DNA of 64,000 bases from Sorex araneus (Eukaryota; Chordata; Mammalia; Eulipotyphla; Soricidae). A model generated the notes under the pieces. It saw nothing but the letters and a program-made list of their open reading frames with translations, had not been told where the DNA came from and ran no database searches. Position 1 is the first letter of the stretch. The number at the start of each line of letters is the position of its first letter. A program made the translations under genes and the position numbers. The stretch is from contig NC_073305.1 of the NCBI RefSeq assembly GCF_027595985.1, forward strand, positions 27,510,134-27,574,133, written 5' to 3'. Shown here in pieces: positions 43,710 to 55,615 of this stretch.

Positions 43710-46509
43710 GTAAGATTCAAATATTCATATAAAGATCAATTTCATTTTTTTATAGTATGGTTGAATTTAATCCTTAGTCTCAGATTCAAGTAGTCAGTGA
43801 ATTAATATGTATGAATTACTTCTCACCCCTTTCCTAAGCTACCAGTATGTCAGCTTTCAGAACTTCCAGGCAGTGTTCAATTCATTTACAATTTAACAAT
43901 ATTCTCCAAATTACTAGTAAAAATTTTTACCCAGAAGTGGTTTCATGTAAAGAAAAACTTAGTATGAGTATTTTGAAGAAACAAGTTATTCTGGTGATTT
44001 TAATGTGATTTTTTAATAGGGAATGAAGATATGTACATGCCAAATGTAATATGTACCTGTGTTTTGTCTATCAATATAATTCATATAGATATATGTTCTA
44101 ATGTGATTTTCATTATTTTATGTGTGTCATAATAATGTGTCATTATTTTACTGAATTGTTAATGGAACCCTACTAGTACGTGTGGTCGTACTGATTTAGT
44201 GAAAAAAAAAATTGTGTAATACATTTCTAAGTGGAAGATACGTATTTAAATGCATACACAAACCATAGACATATGCATATTTTCTTTGTAAGATGATTTT
44301 TTTTATGAAGAGTTCTGAATGTTCCTTACCATGAATAGTTGTTTTATATGAATCTACAAATAGACCTTTGAATATACAAGATAGTGAATAATGTGAAAAT
44401 AAAAGTGAAAGGTAAAAAGAGCCCTGAATGATGGATAACTAGAAAGGCAGATAGCAATATTATTGTAATTATGTTCTTTTTAAAAGAATTTACCTCTTGA
44501 AATGGCAATCTAAAAGATTAGTAGATAAACTCTTTTTTTTTTTTTTTTTTTTGGTAGATTCTTTTCTGGCTGTCCTGCACTTTACCCCTTCTTATCATCA
44601 GCACTAAGTGATTAGGGCAACTTAGAGCAGCACTACTAACCCCAGGGGACTGGAGTTCCACTTCAGGTTTTTCTATGGGGGAACCAGGCTGTGTCAGCTA
44701 GCTTGGTCTGTGTATTTGAACTCTGCTAGCATTTAAATGCATACTAATGGGGAAAGGGAAAGTAGGTTCTAAGTCTTGTCATTGTGTGATAGTCATTTCC
44801 ATTTCTTAACTAAGTTACTATGCTCTATTCCAATTTTGTCATCTATAAATTAGTTTACTGTAAATCTATCCATAAATATTAAGAAATTGTCAGTACTTTA
44901 GTAATATTCTGCAATATTACTTTCACTTTTACTGTGAATCAATTGTTTAATCAGAGTGCCTTCCTTGTAGCTCCACCCCTAGGTGTCAGGGGAAATTAAC
45001 CCAAAGGCAACTGCAGACAGGGTTGAAACACATCAGGCATGGGCAGGGGTCATGCTGCTAGTCTCAAGAGATAATTCTTCACCTACCTCCTAGAACTTAA
45101 AAAAATATATGTTGACTTAGGTTAAGGAGAACAAAATTTTAAAATGGGAAATAAAATCGTTGGGTTAACTTTATTACTAGGGAAATGTAATTATTACCAA
45201 TATAGTCAAAAGTTGTACTTACTTTAAAGTGGCATTTATTTTGTTTTGTAACACATCTTGATATATAGGATGAGAGAAAAAAGTCAGATTCAATTGAGTT
45301 TTTACTCACATCATGTGGATGAGAATGCAGAATGATACTGCTTTCTGTTTCAGAACTGCCTTTTCTGACTCAGTAAAATATAATTTTTGGTTTTTAAAAT
45401 GAAAGTATAAATTAAAAGAATTATGTGTGGTATTACTACTACTTTGTAAAAAGAAAATGTTTGAATTTACCTTTTAACCGTAGGTAAGTTATTTAGGATG
45501 AAAATATAGTTAAGCATTTTATAAATAAACTTAAAGTCTTAAGATTGAAAACATCTTAAAATTGAAATACATTTGAGTGAAATGCATTTGTCTTTATTAG
45601 TACATTCTTTAACAATTTTTGTAATATTTGGATTGTTATCGATAATAAATATTGATTTTTAGGCCTGGTTGGTTTAAAACTATTTTAGAAACAAAAATTG
45701 ATTACTTTACATAAGACTATTCTCTGCTATTGTCCTGTTTAACCTTATGAATTATGAAAGAACATATCTTGGTAATCTTAGGCAGTAGCAGAACAACTAC
45801 AGTTAAATTGAACAGTAAGATACAACTTAAAGTCAAGACAGTTCTACATTTTATTAAGTTTTTCTTTATTACATAATTATAGGTTTATACAAAAGAATTA
45901 TGTGATAATTATATAGTTCTTTCTTAGATAAAGATATGAGGATTTTGATTAGTCATTTGACTTTCTGCTAAAGGCCTGAGACACGTAGGAAAGCTTTTCT
46001 GTTTGATTTTTATTCCATGTCATTTCAGCCTAGCTGATCATTAGAATTGGGTCATATTGCCAGCAACTTAGGTTTCTGAAGGGAGTGGAACAGGTTTTCC
46101 AGGGACAAAGAGAAATGAAATCACTTTCAATGAAAGAAAGATGCCTCATTATAGTCACCAACAGCAGTTATTGACAGCTACACTTCCTATTAACAAGGAG
46201 CATTTAACTAAGAGTTTGGCTGTTGGATCTTTGGACTTGATCTAATTTGCTAGCATTAATTAGTTTCTTTTGAGCACAGACACTTGGTGCTCACAGCTAT
46301 AGATTTGGAGGGCTAATTAGGATAGAAAATTGAACAGAATGGGGTAAGGCATTAACCTTCAACCATTACCAGCTGGGACATTGATAAAGACCACAGAGTC
46401 CAAATGCTCCCTATTGATGTGAAGAGTACCCTAATGAATATCAATTTCAGCCAGGTTGCTATATTCTTACTAGTTTTCTCTTCATTATAAATTTTAACCA
46501 GCTTCCATT

Positions 46510-46511
<2 letters not shown>
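43710..46511. other. CMC1 intron 2, first part
   Basis: 2.8 kb with no transposon recognised, unusually repeat-poor for this window apart from a T19 run at 44534-44552. No open frame of note. The low repeat load might mean constraint but could be chance. Confidence 0.4.

Positions 46512-46549
<38 letters not shown>
46512..46549. repeat. (AC)n microsatellite
   Basis: About 19 uninterrupted AC units. Confidence 0.95.
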
Positions 46550-46551
<2 letters not shown>

Positions 46552-47465
46552 ATTTTTGCAATACACTGATTTAGTCAAAGTTGCATGTTTCACCTTATGT
46601 TTAAACAAAATTATTATTTTTTTTAAGTAGCTGGAAATATTTTAAGTGTTTCACCTCTAGTACTTTAAAATGTTACTTTCACTTATGAGTACTCTCTGTT
46701 TTAATTTTAATTGGATTCTGATTCCAAAGTGAATTTTTATGAATTCACATTAATTTCATATTTAAAAAATAAAAATTGTAGCCTGAATAGCCTTAAATTT
46801 GGTTATAATTAGTGTTTTATATTAAACTAGTGTCAACTTAAAAATATTTGCCTTTACAAAATAGATACATGTTGTTTCTCATTGGAAAGAAAAGTAGTGC
46901 TCATAACTATTTCTCAAATTTACTTGGATTTGATGAGTAACAGTGACTTGGCTTAGAGTTTATAAGCCTGATTTTATTATTATATAGATTTTTAAAAATT
47001 TATGAATTTTGTATTAATCAAAGAAAAGTGACTAAATAATTGAACAGAAAATACTGCTTTAGATTTTTCTTCTTTTGCCATTCATGTTATCAATGACATA
47101 TATAGCCACCAAAATAAATTACCAAAGCATGTTGATAGACATTAAACGGTGTACCCTGAGTGCAATGAAAATAGACTTGAAGGGAAATTCTAGAATGTAT
47201 AATCTCTTTGTTGCCTTGTTTCATTCTTCCAGCTTCCTTGTAACCAAAACAGCAATCCCTTTCCATCAGGTGTCATGATGGAATTATTGCATTTTTAAAT
47301 ATGGAAATTATTAAACTTGTGTTTCAGGAAAATGGTTTTCCATTTGGAAGTAGGTTTCTACTCTGTAGCTAGTTCCATGTGCTTAATTAACTCTGTGATT
47401 TAATGATTTAAATTTTTTATGTTAATAATTCCAAAAATTTTGTTTAACATTATTGTTAAAATATT
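46550..47465. other. CMC1 intron 2, nothing recognised
   Basis: AT-rich; the 67-codon frame at 47075-47278 has no motif. Confidence 0.45.
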
Positions 47466-47640
47466 ACATGGAGAGATAGTATAAGTGTTAAGGCTCTTGC
47501 CTTGTATGCAATAGGCGCTGGTTCAGCTCCTCCCCTCAAGCACCACCAGAGTGATCCCTAAGCACAGAGCCAAGAGTCCAGATCTGATCATTGCCACTTG
47601 GTTTGTGACCCAAATACTACCCCCTGCCCCACCCCTCAAA
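47466..47640 (+). mobile_element. Family A SINE, diverged
   Basis: 'acatggagagatagtataagtgttaagg', 'ctggttcagctcctcc', 'agagtgatccctaagcacagagcc', 'ggtttgtgacccaaat'. Confidence 0.75.
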
Positions 47641-49965
47641 CTTCTCTTCCAACTGCCATAAGAGGACGAGGAACCAAAGTGCTTTGTTTTATAATAACTC
47701 CCAAATATTTTTTTGCTTTTCCAATTAATTGCATGAGTGACATTTAATAAGAAGGGTCACTTCCTAGTCTAGTGCCATGGCCCCTTTTCACACAGTTTTC
47801 ACTTGTGCACAGTCCACTGCCTCTTCCTGCCCCCTCTGCCCCCTCCCCTTGCCCTCACCCCTGCCTCCCAGTATCCTGGGTGCCCAAAGTTAGATTTAGG
47901 GCCATTACAATCAGGTTTTTGAGAAATGCTGATTTATGTGACTAAAAGTGTAGTTTTTACAAAGAAAAAAAACATAACTTTCAGATTCCCTTAAGCATTC
48001 GAATGAAATTTTAGGGTGATATGAAGCATAGTACTTCAGAAATAATATTTCCTGGATACCAGTCTCCATTATATGATTTGTGACTAATATAGGTTAAAAA
48101 AAAAACTTTCTGCTTACAGTCTTTATATTCAATGAAGGAGAAAGATAAAAAGAAAAAGTTACTACAAGTGGAGATATACTCTGGAGAAAAATAAAGGTAG
48201 ATAATAACAGTGGGGAGAATGGAAACTTAAAAAGTTTTTATAGAGCCCACACCTAAGTGGACCTTAACGGGGCTAGCACCAGCCCTGCTGATGCCCAGTC
48301 CTATGACTTGGGCTTGAGGATTCAAAGCTTGGCCTTATGATGTGCTGCTGCTCAGGCCTACCCAGCAGTGCCTGGAGGTCTCCAGGGTCACTCTGTCTGT
48401 GCTCAAGGGCCATGTAGTGCTTGGAGAGGGTTAGGGTCTCCACCTGCTGGTGTGTGTCTGCCATTTGAGCGATAATCTAGCTGAGGGCTGCAATTTTTAG
48501 TTGGTGGTTTGTTATAGGTATTGAAAAAGTGACATTTGGACAACATTCTAAAAGTTTGAGGTGAATGAGTAAGACACGTGACTATCTCAGAAAAATGATA
48601 TGAAAAGAAGGAATAGGTGGTGCAGAGACTAAAGCAATAAGTGACATGTTCAAGTAATATCAAAAAGTAAGGGTGGAATGAATGAGGAGGTCTTGAAAGT
48701 GGAGTTCACAGAATGATTAGGGGCAGAATCATTGGAGAGAAATGGAAAGACGTCCGTGGCTTAGAGCAGTGGGGTGAGAGAGTCTGATTTACATTTTAAT
48801 AGCATCACTCATTGCTGTATTAAGAATAGATGGAGAAGGGGCAAGGGCAGAATTAGGGATACCAGTTTAAGGATGTGATTTGTGTTAATTCAGTGACAGA
48901 TGATGGTGGATTGGAAGGGTGGCGGCGCTAGAATTGATGAGAATGAACACAACCAAGATAATAAAGATACAGTGCGCAGAGAAAGGCATGACTGATGTTT
49001 GTTCTGAGTAAGGAAAAGCTGGAGTTATAGTTAGTGAACAGTAGTGAGAAAACCCTGTGAACAGAGTTCAGTATTTCAGTTTAATTTGGGGATTGAAGAT
49101 CAGGGTTTAGATTTGGGCATGTTATCTTTGAGATATCTAATAAATATCTTAAGTTTCAAACCTCTTGTTGGATACTAATGAACACTTAAAGAATGCACTT
49201 AATATTTAAATATCAAAGGGATAGGATGTGTATCTAGTTGTCATGATTCCGGCATTTTTCTAATATTTTTCTGAAAATTGAACAGTTTTTTTTTTGGGGG
49301 GGTCTGTTTGGTATATACTTTTATCTTGGACAGAAATAGATTCAAAACAGGTGTTTATATTCCCTTTCCTTTTAATATCTTGCATGAACCCTTTAGTTCT
49401 AGAATAAATTGTTATTGTAGTGATTTGCGTATCCAATAGACTTTATTACTGCTAAGGGTAATTTATTATGAAGAATACATGAATATATTTCATATATTTT
49501 GACTTGTTAATGTACCAATTGATAGGAATCTTGATTTCCAGTTTAGTGCTGTTTCTGATATAACACACTATTCTACTACTATCAGAGCAAATAATGGTTC
49601 ATCTGTGATGGCTAATCAGTGGAGAGTAGTTGCCTACCATGTTATAAATGGGACCAATCAGTAAGTGTCATTAGACAATTAAAACTGTCATGAGTGGTAA
49701 ATTTGGTAGGTAATTACATGATTTTGATATTTGTTCTGACTAATTACTACTTTATTTCTAGTTACGATTTTATATCTTTTGTGTTGTGTACCATGTCATT
49801 TATCTGAGATTTCATCTGAATGCAAAAGTTAATTTCTATCTGTTGCATAAACATTTTTTATTTTTTAATTAATTTCTGGGGAACTAGCCCTGATAATATT
49901 TCCTGTACTGTTTGTTTTGGGGGCTATAATTTTAAAAACTACAAACCATTTATTCATTAAAGCTG
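47641..49965. other. CMC1 intron 2, mostly unassigned
   Basis: A C-rich tract at 47817-47875. The 48245-48480 stretch is relatively GC-rich and may hold a decayed SINE at its right end ('tttgagcgataatctagctg'). No exon seen. Confidence 0.4.
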
Positions 49966-50052
49966 TGATAACACAGGGATGTTGTTTAGTGGTAGACACT
50001 TGCCTTGCTTACATGTGAGGCCCTGACTTCAATCCCCAGCACAATAAATTAA
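49966..50052 (+). mobile_element. Family C: tRNA-like head only
   Basis: 'cagggatgttgtttagtggtagacacttgccttgc' and 'gaggccctgacttcaatccccagcacaataaa' form a tRNA-like unit with A and B boxes and no body, much like rodent ID elements derived from tRNA-Ala. Confidence 0.7.
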
Positions 50053-50127
50053 CTTTTAAAAACCCTGCTGTTCATTAAAGAAGCAATGATGTGTTAAATT
50101 TTTTATTACTTATAATTAGGAACATTC

Positions 50128-50310
50128 TTTTTTTTTTTTTCTTTTACTTTTTGGGTCACACTTGGCGATGCTCAGGGGTTACTCCTGGCTCTGCACTCAG
50201 GAATTACTCCTGGCAGTGCTTAGGGGACCATATGGGATGCTGGGAGTCGAACCTGGGTTAGCCTTGTGCAAGGCAGACACCCTACCTGCTGTGACATTGC
50301 TTCAGCCCCA
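50128..50310 (-). mobile_element. Family A SINE with 8 bp TSD
   Basis: 'ttttgggtcacacttggcgatgctcaggggttactcctggc' to 'gacattgcttcagcccca'. gaacattc at 50120-50127 and 50311-50318. Confidence 0.9.
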
Positions 50311-50589
50311 GAACATTCCTTAATGATGCTTATTAGCTTTTACTAAAATTAGAACTTTTCTTGCTTTTTATAATGTTATATCTTGTTATAAAACTCACTA
50401 GTGATAAAAATTAATTTTATGAAGAATCTTTAACAAATAGGATTTGTTCATGTCAAGTGAAACAAATGTTATAAAATTATATACATTTTATGATTCTAAC
50501 AAATATTTGAATTTTATAGAAAAAAGTATACCCAAAATGTAATCTGAAAGTGAGAAAAAGGAGGTGACTCACAGTTCATTATTTTACCC

Positions 50590-50930
50590 ACATGTAGTGT
50601 TTACATATTCTCCAAAATGAAATAATACTTTTTAAAATAAATTTTAAAATTAAAATGTTTATGTTCATGCAGCTTTTTAAAAGTAAATAGCTTTATAAAT
50701 GTTGACAGAATTAGCATATGTCTATAACCACTGTTTGGGTCAATAAATAGAAATTACCAGTAGCCAGTATCTTTGATAGCACTTTTTTTGCTCTCAAGAA
50801 GTGATCATTCATCATGTTGACTACAAATTGTATAGATTGCCTGCTTTTAAGCTTGAGTGGCATGGTACAGTATGTGTTTCTGTATTTCTGTCTGTCTTCT
50901 TTTATTCAACGTTATGTTTGTCATACTTAC
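50590..50930 (-). mobile_element. Old L1 (L1M-type) 3' fragment
   Basis: 'taaccactgtttgggtcaataaatagaaattaccag' and 'ctgtcttcttttattcaacgttatgtttg' follow the antisense L1M pattern, heavily decayed. Confidence 0.45.
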
Positions 50931-50934
50931 TCAC

Positions 50935-51040
50935 TTTGGGGGGCCCACGCCTTACTGTTTTTGGAGACCTCCAGAGCCACATACCCTTGAAAGGGGCATG
51001 TAAGGCATATGCTGTAGCCACTGGACTAATCTCCCCTTGC
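50935..51040 (-). mobile_element. Degenerate SINE
   Basis: 'ggggggcccacgcc' and 'gcatgtaaggcatatgctgtagccactggactaatctcccc' keep antisense head landmarks. The long frame 50801-51352 spans this and flanking AT-rich DNA without any recognisable domain. Confidence 0.45.
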
Positions 51041-51353
51041 TTATATTGTCTATCTAGTAGCCGTTCATTTTTCATTGACAGTAATAACGCTATAAAAAGT
51101 TGGAATCATTCATTCTATAGTAATACAATCTTTATTTACCTACTTTTAAACAGAAGTCTATATTGTATCCTTACTCATATCCTTTATTACTCAAGACATA
51201 ATTTTATATCTTATTACAAAACCATTAAACTCATTTCTGTTGGTTATAATTTTGCCCTGCTCCATTTTATGTATGTAATTATAAATGTGATATTTAAAAA
51301 ATTCCTAATAGGAAATGGCATTTTGGCATACTTACTAACTTTTTTTATATAGG

Positions 51354-51525
51354 CTGGGAGTGAGGGATGCATCTGGCAGTGCTCAGTGCTTATTCTGCAT
51401 ACTCTTGACTCTGCATTCATGGGTCCTCGTCCTGGACCAATTCAGGGGACCTTTTGGGGTGCCAGGGATCAAACCCGGGTCAGCTGCATGCATGACAAAC
51501 ACCATTGTACTATCTCTCTGACTTC
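51354..51525 (-). mobile_element. Family A SINE, diverged
   Basis: 'gctgggagtgagggatgcatctggcagtgctcag', 'cttttggggtgccagggatcaaacccgggtcagctgcatgcatg', 'gtactatctctctgac'. Confidence 0.8.
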
Positions 51526-52155
51526 CAGCCTGTTTACTTATACATGTCTGCCTGCAAAACACTATATAAAGTATGAACAAAATTTAAAAAAAGGTATTTA
51601 AAAACGTTAATTGAATAAACAAAAGCAAAAGGACTCCAAGCGGACTCAAACATTGAGGGAAAGACATCACACTGGGTGATCTTTTTTTGTAGGGTAACTG
51701 AGGCTTTCACCAATCAAAAGCTCATCAGAGTTGCTGGTTTGAAGAATCAAAGACAGGGTTTGCTCTTAACAGCGCTCGCCCTTTGGAAGTTTTTATTTTG
51801 TGTGGTGGGGTTAGGGGAAGGAAATAGCACAAATCACAACCTAGCCAGAGAAGAGGAACCTCAAATTCTGTGCTTATAAATAGCTCAGTCCTAAACTACA
51901 GGTGGAACATATTTTAAGCAGCTCAGGGTTTAAAAGAACCAAAACAAATTTTGACCTCTGCCATATATACATACAACATTGAGGTGATAAGGCTTGAATT
52001 CAGTGAAGAAAATGGTCTGCTTAAGTTGAAATAATTCAAAATTTTTACATAATACCATAATATTAATGAGATAATGCAAATTATTCAGTGTGCAGAGTAA
52101 TGAAAAAACTTGTCAAGAGAAATCAACAAAGACTAGCTAAAAGAGAACCATGTTG
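51526..52155. other. CMC1 intron 2, nothing recognised
   Basis: No exon or repeat assigned. Confidence 0.4.
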
Positions 52156-52167
52156 CAGAAATTCAAA

Positions 52168-52346
52168 TGCTTTTTTCTTTTTTGGCTTTTTGGGTCACAC
52201 TGGGCGATACATAGGGGTTACTCCTGGCTCTGCACTCAGGAATTACTCCTGGTGGTGCTTGGGGACCAAATGGGATACTGGGGACCGAACCCAGGTCGGC
52301 CACATGCAAGGCAAATGCCCTACTTGCTGTATCACCGCTCCAGCAC
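52168..52346 (-). mobile_element. Family A SINE with 12 bp TSD
   Basis: 'ctttttgggtcacactgggcgatacataggggttactcc' to 'gtatcaccgctccagcac'. TSD cagaaattcaaa at 52156-52167 and 52347-52358. Confidence 0.93.
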
Positions 52347-52496
52347 CAGAAATTCAAACTCTTAATAATGAACTAAAATTCTAGAACGTCAAATAAGCTA
52401 TGTAATAGTAACTTCAGAATAGAAGTGACAGAAGTCATGAACAGGTATGTAAATCAGCAAAATTATTTAATCTAAAGATAAGGGGGGGGGAGATTT

Positions 52497-52590
52497 TAAA
52501 ATAGGAACAGTTTTGTAGGTAGGGTTCAGTAGTAGAGCGCCTGCTTGCATATATGAGGCCCTGGGTTCAATTCCTGTTACTACTTAAAAA
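52497..52590 (+). mobile_element. Family C: tRNA-like head only
   Basis: 'aggtagggttcagtagtagagcgcctgcttgc' and 'gaggccctgggttcaattcctgtt' then an A-rich tail. Second ID-like unit in this intron. Not a functional tRNA gene: the acceptor stem is not complementary. Confidence 0.7.
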
Positions 52591-52761
52591 AAACAAAAAT
52601 AGTGTTAAGATGAACAAAATCTTAGGAAAATGAAATTAATATAATTGAACTTTTAATGCCATTATGAAAACTTTGACAGTAGTCATGAAACACAGACCTT
52701 CCAAATGATCCTAAACTTCTACCTGAGAGAAGAGAAATGACATTTATTGAACAGATTTCTT

Positions 52762-52940
52762 TATTTTGGTGGAGGTCTGGGCCTTATGTCATACCTAGCA
52801 ATGCTCAGCTAACTCCAGGCTGTAGGCTCAGAGATTAGTCTTGGAAGGGCTTGGAGGAACCTATGTGGAGCAGGGGATTGAACTCAGGTGAGCTGCATGC
52901 AAGACAAGCACCTTACCCACTGTATTATTTTTCTGGTCCT
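52762..52940 (-). mobile_element. Family A-like SINE, diverged
   Basis: 'ctgggccttatgtcatacctagcaatgctcagc', 'gtggagcaggggattgaactcaggtgagctgcatgc', 'ctgtattatttttctggtcc'. Confidence 0.75.
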
Positions 52941-53248
52941 GTCAGCAGATTACTTTTGTACAGTAATACTAGTAGCAGTTTATTTAGAATAATCCCAAAT
53001 TGAGAATATCCCCAAGGAAGGGATAAGCTGTTTTTGTGCTAATACATTATTTAGCAGTTTTAGAATGAAAACAGATATTTATTCAATGAGTATTTAAAGT
53101 GATATGCAAAGAAAACTATAAGGACATGTTGACAACTTATTTCTAAATGTTGGGGGCACTAGTCATTTTTAAAATTTATTTTTCTAAGATTTTATACGAT
53201 TTTTTTTACCTTTATCAATTATTTTTTTATTGCATAAAAGTAAATAAT

Positions 53249-53409
53249 AGGGCTAGAGTGATAGTACAAGTGGGTAGGGACTTACCCTGCATGCAGCAGG
53301 ACCAGTTTCTATCCTGGGCAACCCATCTGGTTCCCCCAGCTCACCAGGAGTGATCCCTGAGCACTGCTAAATGTGACCCATCTTCCCTGCCCCAGCCCCC
53401 CGAAAAGAA
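53249..53409 (+). mobile_element. Family A SINE (first of a tandem pair)
   Basis: 'tagggctagagtgatagtacaagtgggtaggg', 'caccaggagtgatccctgagcactgc', C-rich end. Confidence 0.83.
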
Positions 53410-53565
53410 GGGACAGAGAGATGGTTCAGCAAGTGAGGTGCTTGCCTTGCATATTTCCATTCCCTGTTTAATTCCCACCACCTTGAGCACTGCTAGGAAT
53501 GATCCTTGAGCACAGAGCCAGGGATAATCCCTGAGCATTGCTGGATACAGACTAAATCCTCTGCT
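53410..53565 (+). mobile_element. Family A SINE (second of a tandem pair)
   Basis: Directly follows the previous copy: 'gggacagagagatggttcagcaagtgagg', 'gtttaattcccaccaccttgagcac', 'gagcattgctggatac'. Probably inserted in the A-rich tail of its neighbour. Confidence 0.8.
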
Positions 53566-53674
53566 CTACTACAATGCCCTACCACCATCATGAGAATGTA
53601 ACTGGTTATTTTCTTCAGAGAATCAAAAAAGATTAAATAATATTGATCTTACTTTACAATTTGCAGAGCTGATT

Positions 53675-53770
53675 TCATTATTAATGAATACTTATTGAGT
53701 GCCTCTCATTTAGCATTGAGAAGTGTGGTAGAGACAAAGTGGAATCATGAGACTGACTTTTAGGACTTCG
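53675..53770 (+). mobile_element. Possible ancient MIR/L2-type fragment
   Basis: 'attaatgaatacttattgagtgcctctcatttagcattgag' resembles the 'ttattgagtgcctactatgtgccaggcac' motif shared by ancient mammalian repeats. Weak. Confidence 0.4.
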
Positions 53771-54776
53771 GTTGTTGAATCGACAAGAGATAGCCCAGGG
53801 CATACATACAATGAAATCATGTCAAATACTTTATAAAAGATACTATATTTTAATATAGAACAAGGGTGGGGGATCTCTGACTCACCGGGAAATCATCAGT
53901 CTTGCCTTCTACTTGATGAATTCGATACAAATGCATCTCATCAACTGCTCATAGACCTGCTAGCCTGTATTATATGGCCTGTGAATGATATTCTCAGTAT
54001 CCAACTGGCACTGAGCTTATTTGGGAAGTAAAAGTCACTGAATTTTCATTTCGTTAGGTGAGACTTAAATGGATGAAGAACTAGAGCTTGAAGTATGGCT
54101 ACTGACTTGGGTACAGAGAGGAGCTGGTCAAGCATGTCAGATGTTAGACTCAGAACAGAAAACCTGGAAGTGGGAATGAACATGGCTTGTATACACAAGT
54201 AAGGATCGTAAATCTTAGGACTGGTATGTTTGAGACACCATAACAAAGAACGTGAGTCAAGCCTTATTTGGGTATGCCTTAATAATCTGACACAGATGTT
54301 CAGATTTGTTTTCTAGAAATAAATTGGAAGCATCTAAAAAAAAATAAATGGATCTGCTTTTCCTTGCCTCCCTTCCTTGCTCTCTCTCTGTTATCCTCTT
54401 CTTTTCTGGGAAAGGACTTCATAAAATAGAATTTAAAGAAGATTATATAGTGGCGTACAAGAGAAATAGACAACTTTTTCTTTCTAAATTTTGTTTTTTT
54501 GCATTCTTTAAGACCAGAGACAGTAGATCAGAACACCGACAGGCAGTGATGTGTGTTTGCTAATGAGACAACCTTATTTCTGGTCGCTGTAGTGTCAGGC
54601 GCTGCTATGTGAGGGTGAGTATCAGCTGCAACAGAGAATTTCTACAGAGTTCATTCTGATAGCCTTTTTTGTTGTTCTTACACGTGTCCTTAGGCATTTA
54701 TTATTTCATCTATTGCAGAGAAATTGATTTCTCAGATTTTTAAATCTAATATTTTAAGGACCCCCCCTCCACACAC
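53771..54776. other. CMC1 intron 2, nothing recognised
   Basis: Short frames (54046-54246, 54348-54563) have no motifs. Confidence 0.4.
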
Positions 54777-55020
54777 ACTGTCATTGTCACTCATCCTGTT
54801 TGATATGTTCAAGTGGGCGCCAGTAATGTCTCCATTCATCCCTGTCGCGTGCTAGTGTAGCCCGATGGCATATTGGGGGCTCTTTCAGGATCAGGGGAAT
54901 GAGAACTGTCGTTGTTACTGTTTTTGGCATATCGAGTATGCCATGGGTGGCTTGCCAGCCTCTGCCGTGTGGGCGGGATATTCTCGGTAGCTTGCTGGGC
55001 TCTCCGAGAGGGACAGAGGC
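54777..55020 (-). mobile_element. Family B SINE, long form, head missing
   Basis: Begins with the antisense tail 'cactgtcattgtcactcatcctg', has 'gcgccagtaatgtctccattcatccctg', the long-form block (54843-54905, 'ctagtgtagcccgatggcatattgggggctctttc'), and the shared body ending 'gctctccgagagggacagagg'. The tRNA head expected to follow is absent, and VAV3-like sequence lies beyond. Confidence 0.82.
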
Positions 55021-55149
55021 TTTTGGGGCGGCGTCTAATCACCTTTACAGGTGTTCCTAGTCTACTGAATATAAGCTTTTGGTCGACTGGCATGTTATAA
55101 CGATCTGCACACTGACAAACACGCACCTGCCTGTGTCTCCTGGCAGCAC

Positions 55150-55386
55150 CTGGGATATCTTCGGCCTCAGGTTGATCTCCTTGAGATTGATGGAGTGTGC
55201 CCAGAAGTTGTTGAGCAGCTGGCAGAGCAGGACCCTATTGAGAAGGGCCTGTGCCAGGTCGAACACCTGCGCTGAGTCCCAGGTCACCATTCCACAGTGG
55301 ATAAGCCACTGCACGCACTGCTGCCACAGCTCTGTGTCCAATTGTGCAGCTAGCACCTCAGTTTCTCCATGCCCAGCCGACGCCAT
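55150..55386 (-). pseudogene. VAV3 exon-1-like fragment (CH-domain start)
   Basis: On the minus strand from 55332 to 55150 the frame encodes [45 protein letters not shown] and SQ. This follows the N-terminal calponin-homology domain of VAV-family Rho exchange factors, and VAV3 specifically ('[12 protein letters not shown]'). The initiator ATG position reads ACA, about six codons after WLIHC are missing in frame, and the VAV-typical RDG before VLLCQ reads LNR. The upstream frame to an ATG at 55386 would be former 5' UTR. Immediately after the SQ codons stands CAG|GTGC, placed where exon 1 would end, so the copy seems genomic rather than reverse-transcribed. Non-functional as it stands: 60 residues with no downstream exons. 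Located in CMC1 intron 2, antisense. Confidence 0.78.
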
Positions 55387-55615
55387 TCTGAATCACCCGA
55401 ACTCCCCCTCCCCCCCCACACAACAAAAGAAAATCCTTTGGTCTAAGAATGGCTAAATAGTTAAATGACAGTTGACTTTTACATGCATAACCTGTAAATT
55501 CACATTATCAGGCTGCTTTTATCCACCCAACCAAAACCAGTAGTTTTTACTCTGCATTGTCATCTAATTCCCATTTCCTTATCTTTAAAAATAGCATAAG
55601 TAGGCCAAAAGGCAC

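Noticed and set aside
50801-51352. 183-codon plus-strand ORF
   Set aside because: Spans an old L1 fragment, a degenerate SINE and AT-rich DNA; Phe/Ile/Tyr-rich composition is what AT-rich noncoding sequence gives.
52497-52590. Possible functional tRNA gene
   Set aside because: Has A/B-box-like segments but no complementary acceptor stem and ends in an A-rich tail; a SINE-type element.
55079-55456. Plus-strand 125-codon ORF
   Set aside because: Antisense shadow of the VAV3-like fragment.
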